A stretch of 64,000 nt of DNA from CALGSZ01 sp042408955 (GCA_042408955.1 JBHOQQ010000046.1:1-64000); one strand, 5' to 3'. Counted from the stretch's first letter, positions 33,733-42,370 are shown. The notes: a model not told the origin generated them from the letters alone. Numbers and translations: made by a program.

Positions 33733-35208
33733 TCAGACTCCTCTCGCTCTCATCGGGGCGAGTCTACGCCGCGCTGTCACGGTCGCGGGCCGCAGGCGAA
33801 GGATGAAGAACGCGACGCCGATGAGGGCAAGCGTGCTCACAATGCCCAGCGTCACCCGCGATCCCTCTGAGGCAGCATCAACCGGCGGCAGGTAGGGTGA
33901 GACGGGCGCGGCCATCAGCGGAGCAGGATCCTCGAACTTTACTTCCGGCCGCACCTCGGGAAACGCCTTGGCTGCAAAATCGACGGCCATCGCCGCTGGG
34001 CTAAACAGGAACAGGCGTAACTCCGGATGCTGATCGGTCAGCCGCTCGAAGAGGCGCTGGGACCGGTACGGCCGGTCGCCAACGCCATCGCCATTGGCGT
34101 CATAGCCGGCGTAATCGCTCCAATAGTTGCCCCGGCCATCCACCGCCCACGTCATGTCTTTTAGTTGGCCCCGGCCGATAATTGCTACATGCTCAGTATT
34201 ATCCAGAAAGGCATTCCCGGTCAGGGTGTTGTGAGACACCGACGGCATGAAGCCGATCCCTATTTCATTGAACGCGAACACATTGTCCCGCCAGTAATTC
34301 TCGATGCCGCGCTCGCGCGGAGAGGTGTCTACCTGCGCCCCAATATTGTTGTGGACAAAGCGGTTCCCCTCCACCACGGCGCGATCGACATCTTTGAATC
34401 CGAGCCCGCCGCCGCTTGGCCCACGGTTGTCCGAAAGATTGTTGCCGATGATGACCGGGTCCCGGCCATACATGATGTAAAGTCCGATCGAGTTGGCGCG
34501 CAGCGAGTTGCCTTCGATCCGGGCACGATCGCTAAACATCAGGTGCAAGCCGTACCGGCTCCGATTGAATGCGTTGTTGCGCACGAGCGCGCGGTTCGAA
34601 TACCACAGGATAATATCGCGGCCATCACTGGCCTGATTCCCTTCGATGACGACGTCATCACAATACCAGATTTTGATGCTATCACCGCGCATCGCGATAT
34701 CAACCGGTTTCGCGAGCACAATGTTATCCTTGATGACACTACCCGGCGCCTGCTTGAGGTAAATGCCGAAGAGAGCATCTTCGATCCGGTTATTGATCAC
34801 CGTTGCACGGCCACCATCGAACACGATCGCTGCATCTTCCTGATCGTGATTCATCCCGGTGCCACGGATGGTAAAGCCCTGAATCGTTACGTCTGCCCCG
34901 ACGACACGGACCACTGTGCCCCGTCCGCCGCCGTCAATGACGGGATGGTCAACGCCCCGCAAGACCAGCGGCTTGTCAATGACAAGGCCACCTGGGTAGA
35001 CGCCCCCCCGCACTTCGATAGTCGCACCGGCCGGAGCCGCCGCAACCGCCTCCGCGAGCGACGTCTGGGCGCAGGTGGGACAGACGAGCATCGCTTCGTC
35101 TGTCGCCCCGGCTGCGAGGTGCAGCGCCCCCCCGGTCACGATCGCCGTGAGGAGCGCAAGCACCAAGGCGGGCCGCCGCGGCCAGCGCTTCCCGCTACCG
35201 AGCAGCAT
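33733..35208 (-). CDS. nosD: NosD periplasmic beta-helix copper-assembly protein, 491 aa
   Basis: A right-handed parallel beta-helix protein that works with NosFY and NosL to build the CuZ cluster. It has an N-terminal signal or anchor (PALVLALLTAIVTGGALHLAA), then many NosD/CASH repeats such as VTIQGFTIRGTG, VVIEGNQASDGRD, ARIEGNSLRANSIGLYI and PVIIGNNLSDNRG. The family ending GRGNYWSDYAGYDANGDGVGDRPY is present. A C-terminal transmembrane helix (VTLGIVSTLALIGVAFFIL) and basic tail anchor it. ATG 35208 has GGAGAG upstream and overlaps the upstream gene by 14 bases. Confidence 0.95.
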   Translation of the reverse strand: MLLGSGKRWPRRPALVLALLTAIVTGGALHLAAGATDEAMLVCPTCAQTSLAEAVAAAPAGATIEVRGGVYPGGLVIDKPLVLRGVDHPVIDGGGRGTVVRVVGADVTIQGFTIRGTGMNHDQEDAAIVFDGGRATVINNRIEDALFGIYLKQAPGSVIKDNIVLAKPVDIAMRGDSIKIWYCDDVVIEGNQASDGRDIILWYSNRALVRNNAFNRSRYGLHLMFSDRARIEGNSLRANSIGLYIMYGRDPVIIGNNLSDNRGPSGGGLGFKDVDRAVVEGNRFVHNNIGAQVDTSPRERGIENYWRDNVFAFNEIGIGFMPSVSHNTLTGNAFLDNTEHVAIIGRGQLKDMTWAVDGRGNYWSDYAGYDANGDGVGDRPYRSQRLFERLTDQHPELRLFLFSPAAMAVDFAAKAFPEVRPEVKFEDPAPLMAAPVSPYLPPVDAASEGSRVTLGIVSTLALIGVAFFILRLRPATVTARRRLAPMRARGV

Positions 35209-35860
35209 TGCTGGCTCTCCGCCCAATGATCGTGGCCACGAGCACGACAACGGCCGCGGCAACTGCCATCCAGAATCCGAGCTCAAAGTGTGCCTGCGTG
35301 CTGAACTGCCCGATCGTCCCTTTCCCGATGAGTCTTGGAGTGAACTCGTGGATCGAGCTGCTCAGCGGCGCATGCGGATCGAGCGAATGGCCAGCGTAGT
35401 ACAGCCAGGCCAAGAGATCGGCGACGAACACAATGGGATAGATCATGAGTGGCACGCGAGCGAGCCAGTGCCGCGCCCCACGCAGCCAGAACGATACCAC
35501 CGCCAGCGCCGCCAGAATCGGGATGCCTATGCGTGAGATGCTGCGTTCAATAGTCGCCGCATCTGTCAGCCGGATCATGCCAATGTAATGGTTCAGCCCG
35601 TCCACCTCGCGGACATTCTTGGGTGGCTCCATCTTGTACACGTAAATATCGACACCCAGTCCACGCGGGTATTGCGGCGCATGAAGGGTGATGTGCCAGT
35701 AGGGGTAGAAGATCGAAAGGATAACAAGCGCGCCACCGATCACCAGCAGCGGGAGCTCAAGGCGTCGCACGAGCGCCCGGCTCAGCGAGACCGCACGTCT
35801 CTCGGTCTTCGGCACGGCCTTAGCTGGAGCCGCGACGTTCATCGGCTGACTGATTGCCAT
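35195..35860 (-). CDS. NosB-position integral membrane protein, 221 aa
   Basis: Four hydrophobic helices: LPLLVIGGALVILSIFYPYW, IPILAALAVVSFWL, VPLMIYPIVFVADLLAWLYY and LGFWMAVAAAVVVLVATII. The first extracytoplasmic loop has HITLHAPQYPRGLGVDIYVYKMEPP (key HAPQYPxGL), which recurs in membrane proteins of clade II nos clusters. It lies directly downstream of nosZ, the position of nosB in Wolinella-type clusters, so a role in N2O reductase function is inferred. GGAGG precedes ATG 35860. Tandem terminators separate it from nosZ. Confidence 0.8.
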   Translation of the reverse strand: MAISQPMNVAAPAKAVPKTERRAVSLSRALVRRLELPLLVIGGALVILSIFYPYWHITLHAPQYPRGLGVDIYVYKMEPPKNVREVDGLNHYIGMIRLTDAATIERSISRIGIPILAALAVVSFWLRGARHWLARVPLMIYPIVFVADLLAWLYYAGHSLDPHAPLSSSIHEFTPRLIGKGTIGQFSTQAHFELGFWMAVAAAVVVLVATIIGRRASNAAR

Positions 35861-36020
35861 AGGAACCTCCTCGTTTCCTCGAAATCCTGCCTTGATCCGC
35901 GCCCGTGCGCTGGGATCGTCCTCTGCTTGGTACGGTAGCCCCGGATGTATCGCAGGCACGTCATTTTCCAACCGTTCACTGTTACAGATGCATAAACTCG
36001 CTTCGGCTCTGGCGCTGGTC

Positions 36021-36050
36021 AAAACGTGGGGAGGGCTCGTGTCCCTCCCC
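36021..36050 (-). terminator. Second of two tandem terminators downstream of nosZ
   Basis: An 8-bp perfect stem GGGGAGGG/CCCTCCCC (36028-36035 and 36043-36050) with a 7-base loop. On the minus strand it is followed by ACGTTTT. It lies between nosZ and the NosB-position gene. Confidence 0.65.
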
Positions 36051-36060
36051 AGCAAGGCCC

Positions 36061-36080
36061 AAAAACCCGGTGGAGCCGGG
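36061..36080 (-). terminator. First of two tandem terminators downstream of nosZ
   Basis: On the minus strand CCCGG-CTCCA-CCGGG is followed at once by TTTTT (36065-36061), a textbook intrinsic terminator. It begins 50 bases after the nosZ stop. Confidence 0.75.
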
Positions 36081-36130
36081 CGCTAGCAGCTAATGGCTGG
36101 CGCTGGCGCCCGTCGCTCCTCTCCGCTCCC

Positions 36131-38134
36131 CTACGGTGTGACGAGAAGATATCCCATCATCTCCAGGTGCAGCGCCGAGCAGAACTCGGTGCAGTAGAAC
36201 GGGTAAACACCTGGGCGGTCGGCGATGAACGTAATCGTCGTCGCTTCACCGGGCTCGATGCTCAGGTTGATGTTCTGGCCCGGCAACGCGAACCCATGCG
36301 TTGCATCGTCCGCCTGCTCGATATTGGTGATGTGCCACGTCACCCGGTTGCCGAGCTTGACTTCGATCACGTCCGGAGTGAGGTGGCTGCGCACGACCGT
36401 CATATTGACGGTAACCTCGTTGCCATTCACCACCACGCCCTCTTTGCCCGGCTCGACCTTGTTGGGCGACGGCGACTGCGTCATTGGATCCCAGCCGACT
36501 TCTGGGTAAACCGGGTAAGGTTTGATCTTTTCCGCGCGAATCGTCTGCACGTAATGCGGCTCTCCGATACCGATCGGCATGTCGTAGAGGAGCTGCATCG
36601 TATCGCCGCTGATATCCACAAGCTGGAAGTTCTGCGGGCGCAGCGGGCCAACTGGCGCGAACCTGTCGATGGACCACTTGTTGAGGCCGATCAGGAACTT
36701 GCCCTGCGGCGTTGTGGTGTCGCCCTCGATGACGGACAGGTGGCCGATGTTATAGGCCATTGGCAGCTTGTCCACGAGGGTCCAGCCACCCTCGACCCCT
36801 TCACCGCCCAGCTTCCAGCGCGCAACCGCGCTGTCGAGGAACAGGCTCGTGTAGGCATAGCCTTTATCATCGAACTGGGTGTGCAGCGGCCCAAGACCAA
36901 GCTCCACTTGCGCTTCCACGCACGCCTCATACGGCAGCACCGGAACGCCGAACTCGTCTGGCTGGAAGTTCCCGGCAGCGATGGCATCCATGATCTTCTG
37001 GAAGCTGTAAACGGTGACGTGCGGGTCGAGTTTGCCGGCGACGACGATGTACTTGCCGTCAGGAGTGACGTCCACGCCGTGCGGGCTCTTGGGCTCCGGC
37101 ACCTGATAGAGGATCCCTTCGGCCACCGCGGTGCCCATCCGGATCAGCTTCATGCCATTGACGTCTTCGGCTTTCCCCGCGGCGACGACCTCGGCCGCCT
37201 TCTGCCAGTTGATGACGGTGAGGTAATCCATGTCACGCACGGAGGCACCGGCTTCAACTGGCGGCTGCCCCTGCAGGATGCCACCAGTGGACATCTCAGT
37301 ATTGAGCGTGTTGGAGAAGGACCAGCCGAAGCTTGGCCCCTTGCCCGCATCTGCTAGGTCATTCCAGTACGGAGGAAGCTCAACCGTGAAGGACTCCTCC
37401 GGCACGATGCGGCCCGTGTCCCGGTTGAACTTCCAGTAGGTCATCGCGCCGCGGTATTTCTCCTTGTACTCGGAGAGCGGAGCGTACTCCCACCCGATTG
37501 GCGTCGCGTACTGCGCCCCGTCGATGATGTACTCGGTGTTCGGCGTGACGAACGCTCCACCGTGGTTACTAATCACATGCGGATTCTTCACGATTTGCTT
37601 CGTCTCGAAGTCTCGCAGGTCAATCACGGCGATCCGGCCATGCGCCTTGTCGTTGATAAACAGCCACTGGCCATCGTACTCACCATTCGTCTCGGACAGG
37701 GCAGGATGGTGCGTATCGGCCCACGTGACTGGCTTACCATTGACATTCCCTTGGGCCAGCACGGCCTTCGTCTCATCAGAGAAGCCGTAACCCTGCCACG
37801 GCTCCGGCGTGAAGACACCGATAACTTTCAGCAGGCGCATCGAAGGAACACCAATCACGAGCACCTGACCAGAGTGTCCGCCTGACGCAAAGATGTAGTA
37901 CTCATCAAGACGGCCGCTCGGCATGTACGTTTTGAGGGCGGCGCTCACATCCTCCGGAGTGAGCCCGCGCTGATTGGCGATCTGCGCTGCCACGTCCTCA
38001 ATCGGTCCCGCGGCAGCCTTCTCGTGGCGCCCCAGAAGCGGCACAGCCGCCGCTGCGCCCGCAGCGCCCGCTGCGGAGCCTTTCAGCACCGCCCGCCGGT
38101 TTACCCGGCGCCGAATCACGTCCTGGCTACCCAT
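36131..38134 (-). CDS. nosZ: Nitrous-oxide reductase NosZ, 667 aa
   Basis: Reduces N2O to N2 in the periplasm using the CuZ and CuA copper centres. The N-terminus has a twin-arginine-like NRRAVLKGSAAGAAGAAAA leader (RR at 13-14). The seven-bladed propeller shows CuZ-type histidines in NPHVISNHGGAFVT, KSPHGVDVTPDGKY, LGPLHTQFDDKGY, NIGHLSVIEG and GIGEPHYVQ. The C-terminal cupredoxin domain has the CuA motif CTEFCSALHLEM (C648, C652, H656, M659). ATG 38134 is preceded by AGGAGG. The cluster layout is clade II-like, though a Tat leader is more usual in clade I. Confidence 0.97.
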   Translation of the reverse strand: MGSQDVIRRRVNRRAVLKGSAAGAAGAAAAVPLLGRHEKAAAGPIEDVAAQIANQRGLTPEDVSAALKTYMPSGRLDEYYIFASGGHSGQVLVIGVPSMRLLKVIGVFTPEPWQGYGFSDETKAVLAQGNVNGKPVTWADTHHPALSETNGEYDGQWLFINDKAHGRIAVIDLRDFETKQIVKNPHVISNHGGAFVTPNTEYIIDGAQYATPIGWEYAPLSEYKEKYRGAMTYWKFNRDTGRIVPEESFTVELPPYWNDLADAGKGPSFGWSFSNTLNTEMSTGGILQGQPPVEAGASVRDMDYLTVINWQKAAEVVAAGKAEDVNGMKLIRMGTAVAEGILYQVPEPKSPHGVDVTPDGKYIVVAGKLDPHVTVYSFQKIMDAIAAGNFQPDEFGVPVLPYEACVEAQVELGLGPLHTQFDDKGYAYTSLFLDSAVARWKLGGEGVEGGWTLVDKLPMAYNIGHLSVIEGDTTTPQGKFLIGLNKWSIDRFAPVGPLRPQNFQLVDISGDTMQLLYDMPIGIGEPHYVQTIRAEKIKPYPVYPEVGWDPMTQSPSPNKVEPGKEGVVVNGNEVTVNMTVVRSHLTPDVIEVKLGNRVTWHITNIEQADDATHGFALPGQNINLSIEPGEATTITFIADRPGVYPFYCTEFCSALHLEMMGYLLVTP

Positions 38135-38290
38135 GTCATGGCCTCCTTGCTGATATTCCCACCCGCGGGCAATCAAAGACCGTCCCGTCAGGTAAATCGC
38201 CAAATCCTTGGTAGCAGCCCCGGACACCGGCACGCCGCCAGCCAACCGCGATTACCTGGCAGAAGACTAGGAGGCCAGCAATTCCAACCG

Positions 38291-38319
38291 CGTATATCGG
38301 ATGGGGAGCGACGTTGCAA
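38291..38319 (-). promoter_or_regulatory. Candidate nosZ promoter
   Basis: On the minus strand TTGCAA (38319-38314), a 17-base spacer and TATACG (38296-38291) lie 157 bases upstream of the nosZ start codon. The spacing is ideal; the hexamers are partial matches. Confidence 0.4.
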
Positions 38320-38374
38320 AATCGTATCAACCCAACGCTCGCAATCGCGCAGCATTCAGGCTCCACGCCCTGAC

Positions 38375-38411
38375 AAAACGCAAAGCGGCCCAGGCCGGAG
38401 CCTGAGCCGCT
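38375..38411 (-). terminator. Intrinsic terminator of the oligopeptide-binding gene
   Basis: A 12-bp stem (AGCGGC-T-CAGGC pairing with GCCTG-G-GCCGCT, one G-U wobble) with a 4-base TCCG loop spans 38411-38384 on the minus strand. It is followed by TTTGCGTTTT. It insulates nosZ from upstream transcription. Confidence 0.8.
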
Positions 38412-38439
38412 CGCTGGTTGTGCTTGTGCTGCACAACTG

Positions 38440-40301
38440 CTATTGCTGCACGCGCACCCAGTTCGCAATGTTCCAATACAACGCTTCGAAGAGGCTGCCC
38501 GCGATATTGTCCTCGACGAAGCCGTTCGCGATCGCGAATTTCTCCGCCGCGCGGTTGACTAGCGGGATGACGACGACATCGTTGATGATAATGTCGTTCA
38601 TCTTGATGAACGTCTCCGCCGCCCGCTCGGCATCCGTCTCCTTCAACAACGATTCATACAGGGCATCGTACTCCGGGTTCTGGTACCGCGACTCGTTCAC
38701 TCCCGACCAGCCATTGGACTTCTGGGCAATGTTCGAGCCATTTGGCCCGGCGTACCAGCTCTGCATGTACGTCAGAGGAAACGTGGAGGTTGGTGAATTG
38801 GTATACATCTCCAGATCGCGGAAGAAGTGGCTCGCGTTCTGATCGTTGCCAGCGGCGCTATCGAAGAACACCGCGGCATCCACCTACCAAGTGTCACTTT
38901 GAAGCCCACGGCCTCCCAGTTCTGCTTGTTGACCGCCTGCGTCTGCTGGCGAACCGGGTTGATCGAGGTGAAGTAGGTCACCTTCAGCTCGATGTCACCC
39001 TTCTTGCGGACATCGCCGTCCATGACCCATCCAGCCTCGTCAAGGACTTGCTTTGCCTTGTCAAGGTTGAATTCCCATGAGGTGTTCGGGGATTCCAACG
39101 CCGCGATGCCGGTCAGGATATTGACCGCCGGCGGCTCCTGATCACCGCCAAGATAGAACTGGTTGGCAATCGTCGCACGGTCGCTCGCCAGCGACAGTGC
39201 CTGCCGGACCGCCTTGTCGGTCAGGAACGGATGCGGCACATCCTTGTGGGAACGTTCTCCTTTGGACTCGTCGTTCGGATCGGAGAAATTGATGAGCACG
39301 CGCTCAACGGCACCAAGACCTTGGGCAATCACCTTGCCTTTGCCGCCCTGCTGCTCCATCTCACGGAGGATGTTTGGCGCCACCTGCAGGTTCCAGGCGA
39401 AGTGCCAGTCACCAGTCTGGAGGACTGCCTGTGCCGCCGAGGCTGCGTCGCCACCACCCTTGATGATGACGCGGGAGAAGAACGGCTTGTTCGGCTCACG
39501 ATAGTTCTCGTTGATGACGTAGGTGACTTGGTCGTTCTCGGTGAAGCTCTCCACCTTGTAGGGTCCGGTGCCGATCGCGTTGCGCCGGAACTCGTCATTT
39601 GCCGCTTGCGGATCCTTACCATCCCAGAAATGCTTGGGATACACCGCTCCAACATAGGTGCCAGTGAAGGGGAAGTACCAGGCCAAGCTCCCCTCTTTAA
39701 AGATGAGCTTGACCGTCAAATCGTCGATCTTCTCGATGTTTTCGATGGCTTGGTAGGTCGTGAGGCTAACGGATTGGTTGGCCGGGTCGAGAATCCACTG
39801 CCAGGTGAAGATGACGTCGTCGGCAGTAAACGGCTCGCCATCGCTCCACTTGACGTCAGGTCGCAACTTATAGGTCACCGTCTTGAGATCAGGAGATAGC
39901 AAGCCGTTCTCCACGGAGGGGACCTCAGTCACCAGATTCGGAATCAGGGTGCCATCCGGGAGATAGTTCATCAGCGGCTCGGTGATGAGTGATGCCGCCA
40001 GGGAATCCTTGGTGCCGGTCGAGTTGTGCAGGCTCAGGTGCGTCGCCGCTTGCCACTGCAGAATCTTCAGCTCGCCACCCGCGCCACGTTGAATGTTTTC
40101 GGTTCCTACGGCGGGCCGCCCAGCCGGCGCTGATTGCGCCGCTGCTCCCTGCACTTTCACCGCGTTCAACACGAAGAGCACGATCGGCAGGCCAACGCCG
40201 AGCGACGTCGCTCTGGCGATGAACTCCCGCCGGGTTATTCTCCCGGCTTTCAGGTCTTGATACACGCGCCAAAACGGGCCTTCTTCATACCGCTCGACCA
40301 T
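38440..40301 (-). pseudogene. ABC transporter oligopeptide-binding protein (SBP family 5), frameshifted near the C-terminus
   Basis: A Tat-type leader (GRITRREFIARATSLGVG, RR at about 22-23) precedes a family 5 solute-binding domain: WSDGEPFTADDVIFTWQWIL, RNAIGTGPYKVESF, HPFLTDKAVRQALSLASDRATI and KVTYFTSINPVRQQT. The frame breaks at about 38885, after GFKVTLG. The remaining 146 residues (DAAVFFDSAAGNDQNASHF to NIANWVRVQQ) continue in the +1 frame; one extra base would rejoin them. No permease or ATPase gene is adjacent. It may be a sequencing error, since all other features are intact. AGGAGGAACG precedes ATG 40301. Confidence 0.85.
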
Positions 40302-40417
40302 GGCTTTCGTTCCTCCTGCGCCTCCTCGCGCATCTACTAAGCCGACCCCCGATCACCGCGTCGGGGCACACAATGGTGAACCGGCTACGCTGCCGGTGCG
40401 GTGACCTCAAACTGGGT

Positions 40418-40453
40418 GTTTCAATCCCCACTCTGCATTACAACAGAGTGCAG
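40418..40453 (+). repeat. CRISPR-repeat-like solitary element (copy A)
   Basis: This 36-base element begins GTTTCAATCCCC, a start shared by many type I/III CRISPR repeats, and contains the stem CACTCTG/CAGAGTG with an 8-base loop. No second copy lies within one spacer length. A diverged copy lies at 28104-28139 in the same orientation. Confidence 0.55.
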
Positions 40454-40594
40454 AGGCTAACATATTGGCGAAAATTCGGTAACCCCCTTCCTTTCCCCTC
40501 ACCAGGATTCGGCGATTTCCCGGCAATGGCTACACCCATCAGCATCGCTCGTTCACGCTTCACTGATCCTCTTAGCTCCCGTGACTGCCGAAAG

Positions 40595-40622
40595 AGTGTA
40601 CACTGTTCACGTCTCCGGTCAA
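40595..40622 (-). promoter_or_regulatory. Promoter for the oligopeptide-binding gene with overlapping palindrome
   Basis: On the minus strand TTGACC (40622-40617), 16 bases and TACACT (40600-40595). The perfect palindrome AGTGTACACT (40595-40604) covers the -10 and could be an operator. Confidence 0.5.
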
Positions 40623-40682
40623 GGGGGAAGCGCGCGCCTCACCGGGATCCACCACTCCGGCCATGGTTCCGCCTGCTGGGTA

Positions 40683-41672
40683 TCAGCGCTCGACGGTAAA
40701 GCGCGTCTTCATGCCTAGCGCAAGGTGGGGCACTCCGTCCGGGTCAGGTAATAAGCAGACAAGCGCGTAGGATCCAGGACGCAAACCGACGAGAACGAGT
40801 TCCCCGCTCTGCCCCGCGGGAATGGTGACCTGGCCGACAAACGTTACGCCTTTCGGAAATCCAGGTCCAGGCTCGGTCAGCAAAACATCCGTGGATACAC
40901 CGGCTGCGAGCCGGAGCACCAGCAACTCGTGATCCTCTTTGCCCCGGTTCTCACCGGACAGCACCACATCCGGGCCCGGCACTCGCCGGGAAGAGAGGGA
41001 AAAGGAATAATCCTCGATTCGCACGCGGATCTGGCTGGCATCGGCCGGGGGAACTGGCGCTCGGCTCGCGATATGATCAACGCGCCACCGCGCGGTCGAT
41101 GTCCCGCGTTTTAGTGTCCAGGTTCCACGCTGGAGTTGATTGCCAAACACGCTCTCTACTTCGGCGGTGGCAGTCTTCGCGTCATCGAGGCTCGTTCCGG
41201 TTATCGCGAGAATAGTGAGCGGAATTGCCGGGAGCATCTGGGAGAGTGCAAGATACTCCTCCCGGCTTAGCCGGTCGCCCCCACCATACATCTGGCCAAG
41301 AAAGCGCTCAGTAACCAGATCAGCCACAACGTCGGGCCTCCCTGCGGTGAGGCACGCTGCAAGCGCACGAATCACGGCCTCCACCTGCGCGACGCTCGCG
41401 GGATCGGCGGTAGCAGGCAACGCTTCCGGGCTTGCCGCCGGTGTCGCCAGCGCCGATGCGATGGGAGTCGCTCCGGCCGGCGTGGCCACCGTATCGCTCG
41501 GCACGGCGCACACCGAGCTAGCAGGATCTGTTCCGTCCTGGAAGATCGGACTTGCCACCGATTCAGCGGCAAACCAGCTACTCGCCAGCAGCCAGAAAGC
41601 AAAGCATGCTGTTCCCCAGCGCCACCAGACACGCCCCAGCAGGGACGTCCCTCGCCCCGCTCGATTGCGCAT
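40683..41672 (-). CDS. Secreted protein with C-terminal cupredoxin-like domain, 329 aa
   Basis: A signal segment (ACFAFWLLASSWFAAESVA) leads to an Ala/Thr/Pro-rich linker (TPAGATPIASALATPAASPE). A middle NTF2-like-looking region (about 95-210) follows. The C-terminal domain (about 220-329) has VVLSGENRGKEDHELLVLRL and YALVCLLPDPDGVPHLALGMKTRF. The H, C, H and M spacing (DHEL; C-x9-H-x4-M) resembles blue copper proteins and plastocyanin-like domains. Copper binding is inferred. ATG 41672 with GAGAAGG upstream is preferred over 41765. It lies upstream of the oligopeptide-binding gene on the same strand. Confidence 0.65.
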   Translation of the reverse strand: MRNRAGRGTSLLGRVWWRWGTACFAFWLLASSWFAAESVASPIFQDGTDPASSVCAVPSDTVATPAGATPIASALATPAASPEALPATADPASVAQVEAVIRALAACLTAGRPDVVADLVTERFLGQMYGGGDRLSREEYLALSQMLPAIPLTILAITGTSLDDAKTATAEVESVFGNQLQRGTWTLKRGTSTARWRVDHIASRAPVPPADASQIRVRIEDYSFSLSSRRVPGPDVVLSGENRGKEDHELLVLRLAAGVSTDVLLTEPGPGFPKGVTFVGQVTIPAGQSGELVLVGLRPGSYALVCLLPDPDGVPHLALGMKTRFTVER

Positions 41673-41823
41673 CCGCACCCTTCTCCCCTGTCTGCTCACG
41701 CCGACTCCTTCTTGCCTGTGCCATCCGCGTCGCTCTTCACTACTCTGCCCAGGATTGTAGACCAAGTTGAGCCGTATACTCGCCGAAATTCGTTCGTGTC
41801 GTGATGCGCAGCGGAGATGACAC

Positions 41824-42144
41824 GTGGCAGATTGGCAGATATCAAGCGACAGCGGCCCAAATGGCCGGGACCGTCACAGCTCCAGCGACGAATGGTTCGA
41901 GATGCTTATGCGCACCGTGGCCCACCTCGCCGCCCAATTAGCGATGACCCAGATGCGACTCCGAGCCTTGGCCACGGCGCTTGAGGAGAACGGAGCGGTA
42001 GATGCTTCGGCGGTCCGCGCTCACCTCCGCGCCATTGCCGCTCAGGACACCGGTACTTACCTCCGCGAGAATCTCGGAGAAACCCTTTGCGAGATGATCG
42101 ATGTCGAAAGCCTTGAAGCCGAGATCCGGGAGTTTCTGTCGTAA
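41824..42144 (+). CDS. Hypothetical protein, 106 aa
   Basis: No family recognised. GTG 41824 follows GGAGATGAC. It is mainly helical: residues 23-58 (DEWFEMLMRTVAHLAAQLAM and on) have a heptad-like pattern that could form a coiled coil, and the C-terminal part DVESLEAEIREFL is another helix. A single cysteine lies in ETLCEM. It is divergent from the cupredoxin-like gene and stands alone. Confidence 0.65.
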   Translation: MADWQISSDSGPNGRDRHSSSDEWFEMLMRTVAHLAAQLAMTQMRLRALATALEENGAVDASAVRAHLRAIAAQDTGTYLRENLGETLCEMIDVESLEAEIREFLS

Positions 42145-42286
42145 GTGCGGATTGCATCACCAATCGCAACGAGCATCGTGCGCGAGGTCGCTTTGCTGGT
42201 CACCTTTCCCGTGATAGGATGACGACATCACTGGAAATGGCACATACGTGCAAAGTCGCTGGGCGACCAGGATGAGGAGCGGTGCC

Positions 42287-42370
42287 ATGTGGCGGACCAC
42301 GGGAATCGGAATCGTCGTTGCGCTCGTTGCAGTTTCCCTCTTCGGGCTGCTGAGCGGCGTCTTCACATAG
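42287..42370 (+). CDS. Small single-helix membrane peptide, 27 aa
   Basis: ATG 42287 follows GATGAGGAGCGGTGCC, with GAGGAG at ideal distance. The 27 residues begin MWRTTG and then form one uninterrupted hydrophobic helix (IGIVVALVAVSLFGLLSGVF) to the stop. The pattern of strong ribosome-binding site, basic N-terminus and a membrane-length hydrophobic run is that of small membrane proteins. It has no recognised relatives. Confidence 0.45.
   Translation: MWRTTGIGIVVALVAVSLFGLLSGVFT

Larger units (their letters stand above)
38135..38439. other. Intergenic region upstream of nosZ (305 bases)
   Basis: No gene is supported. It holds the terminator of the oligopeptide-binding gene (38375-38411) and a candidate nosZ promoter (38319-38291), leaving a leader of about 150 bases. 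No classical FNR box (TTGAT-N4-ATCAA) was found. Confidence 0.5.
40302..40682. other. Long leader/intergenic region upstream of the oligopeptide-binding gene (381 bases)
   Basis: No gene is supported. A minus-strand promoter (40622-40595) would give a leader of nearly 290 bases containing the CRISPR-repeat-like element at 40418-40453 and a CCCCGA/TCGGGG hairpin near 40350-40370. Confidence 0.5.

Noticed and set aside
36026..37357. Long plus-strand open frame opposite nosZ
   Set aside because: It is a shadow of nosZ; translated residues show no domain and no ribosome-binding site.
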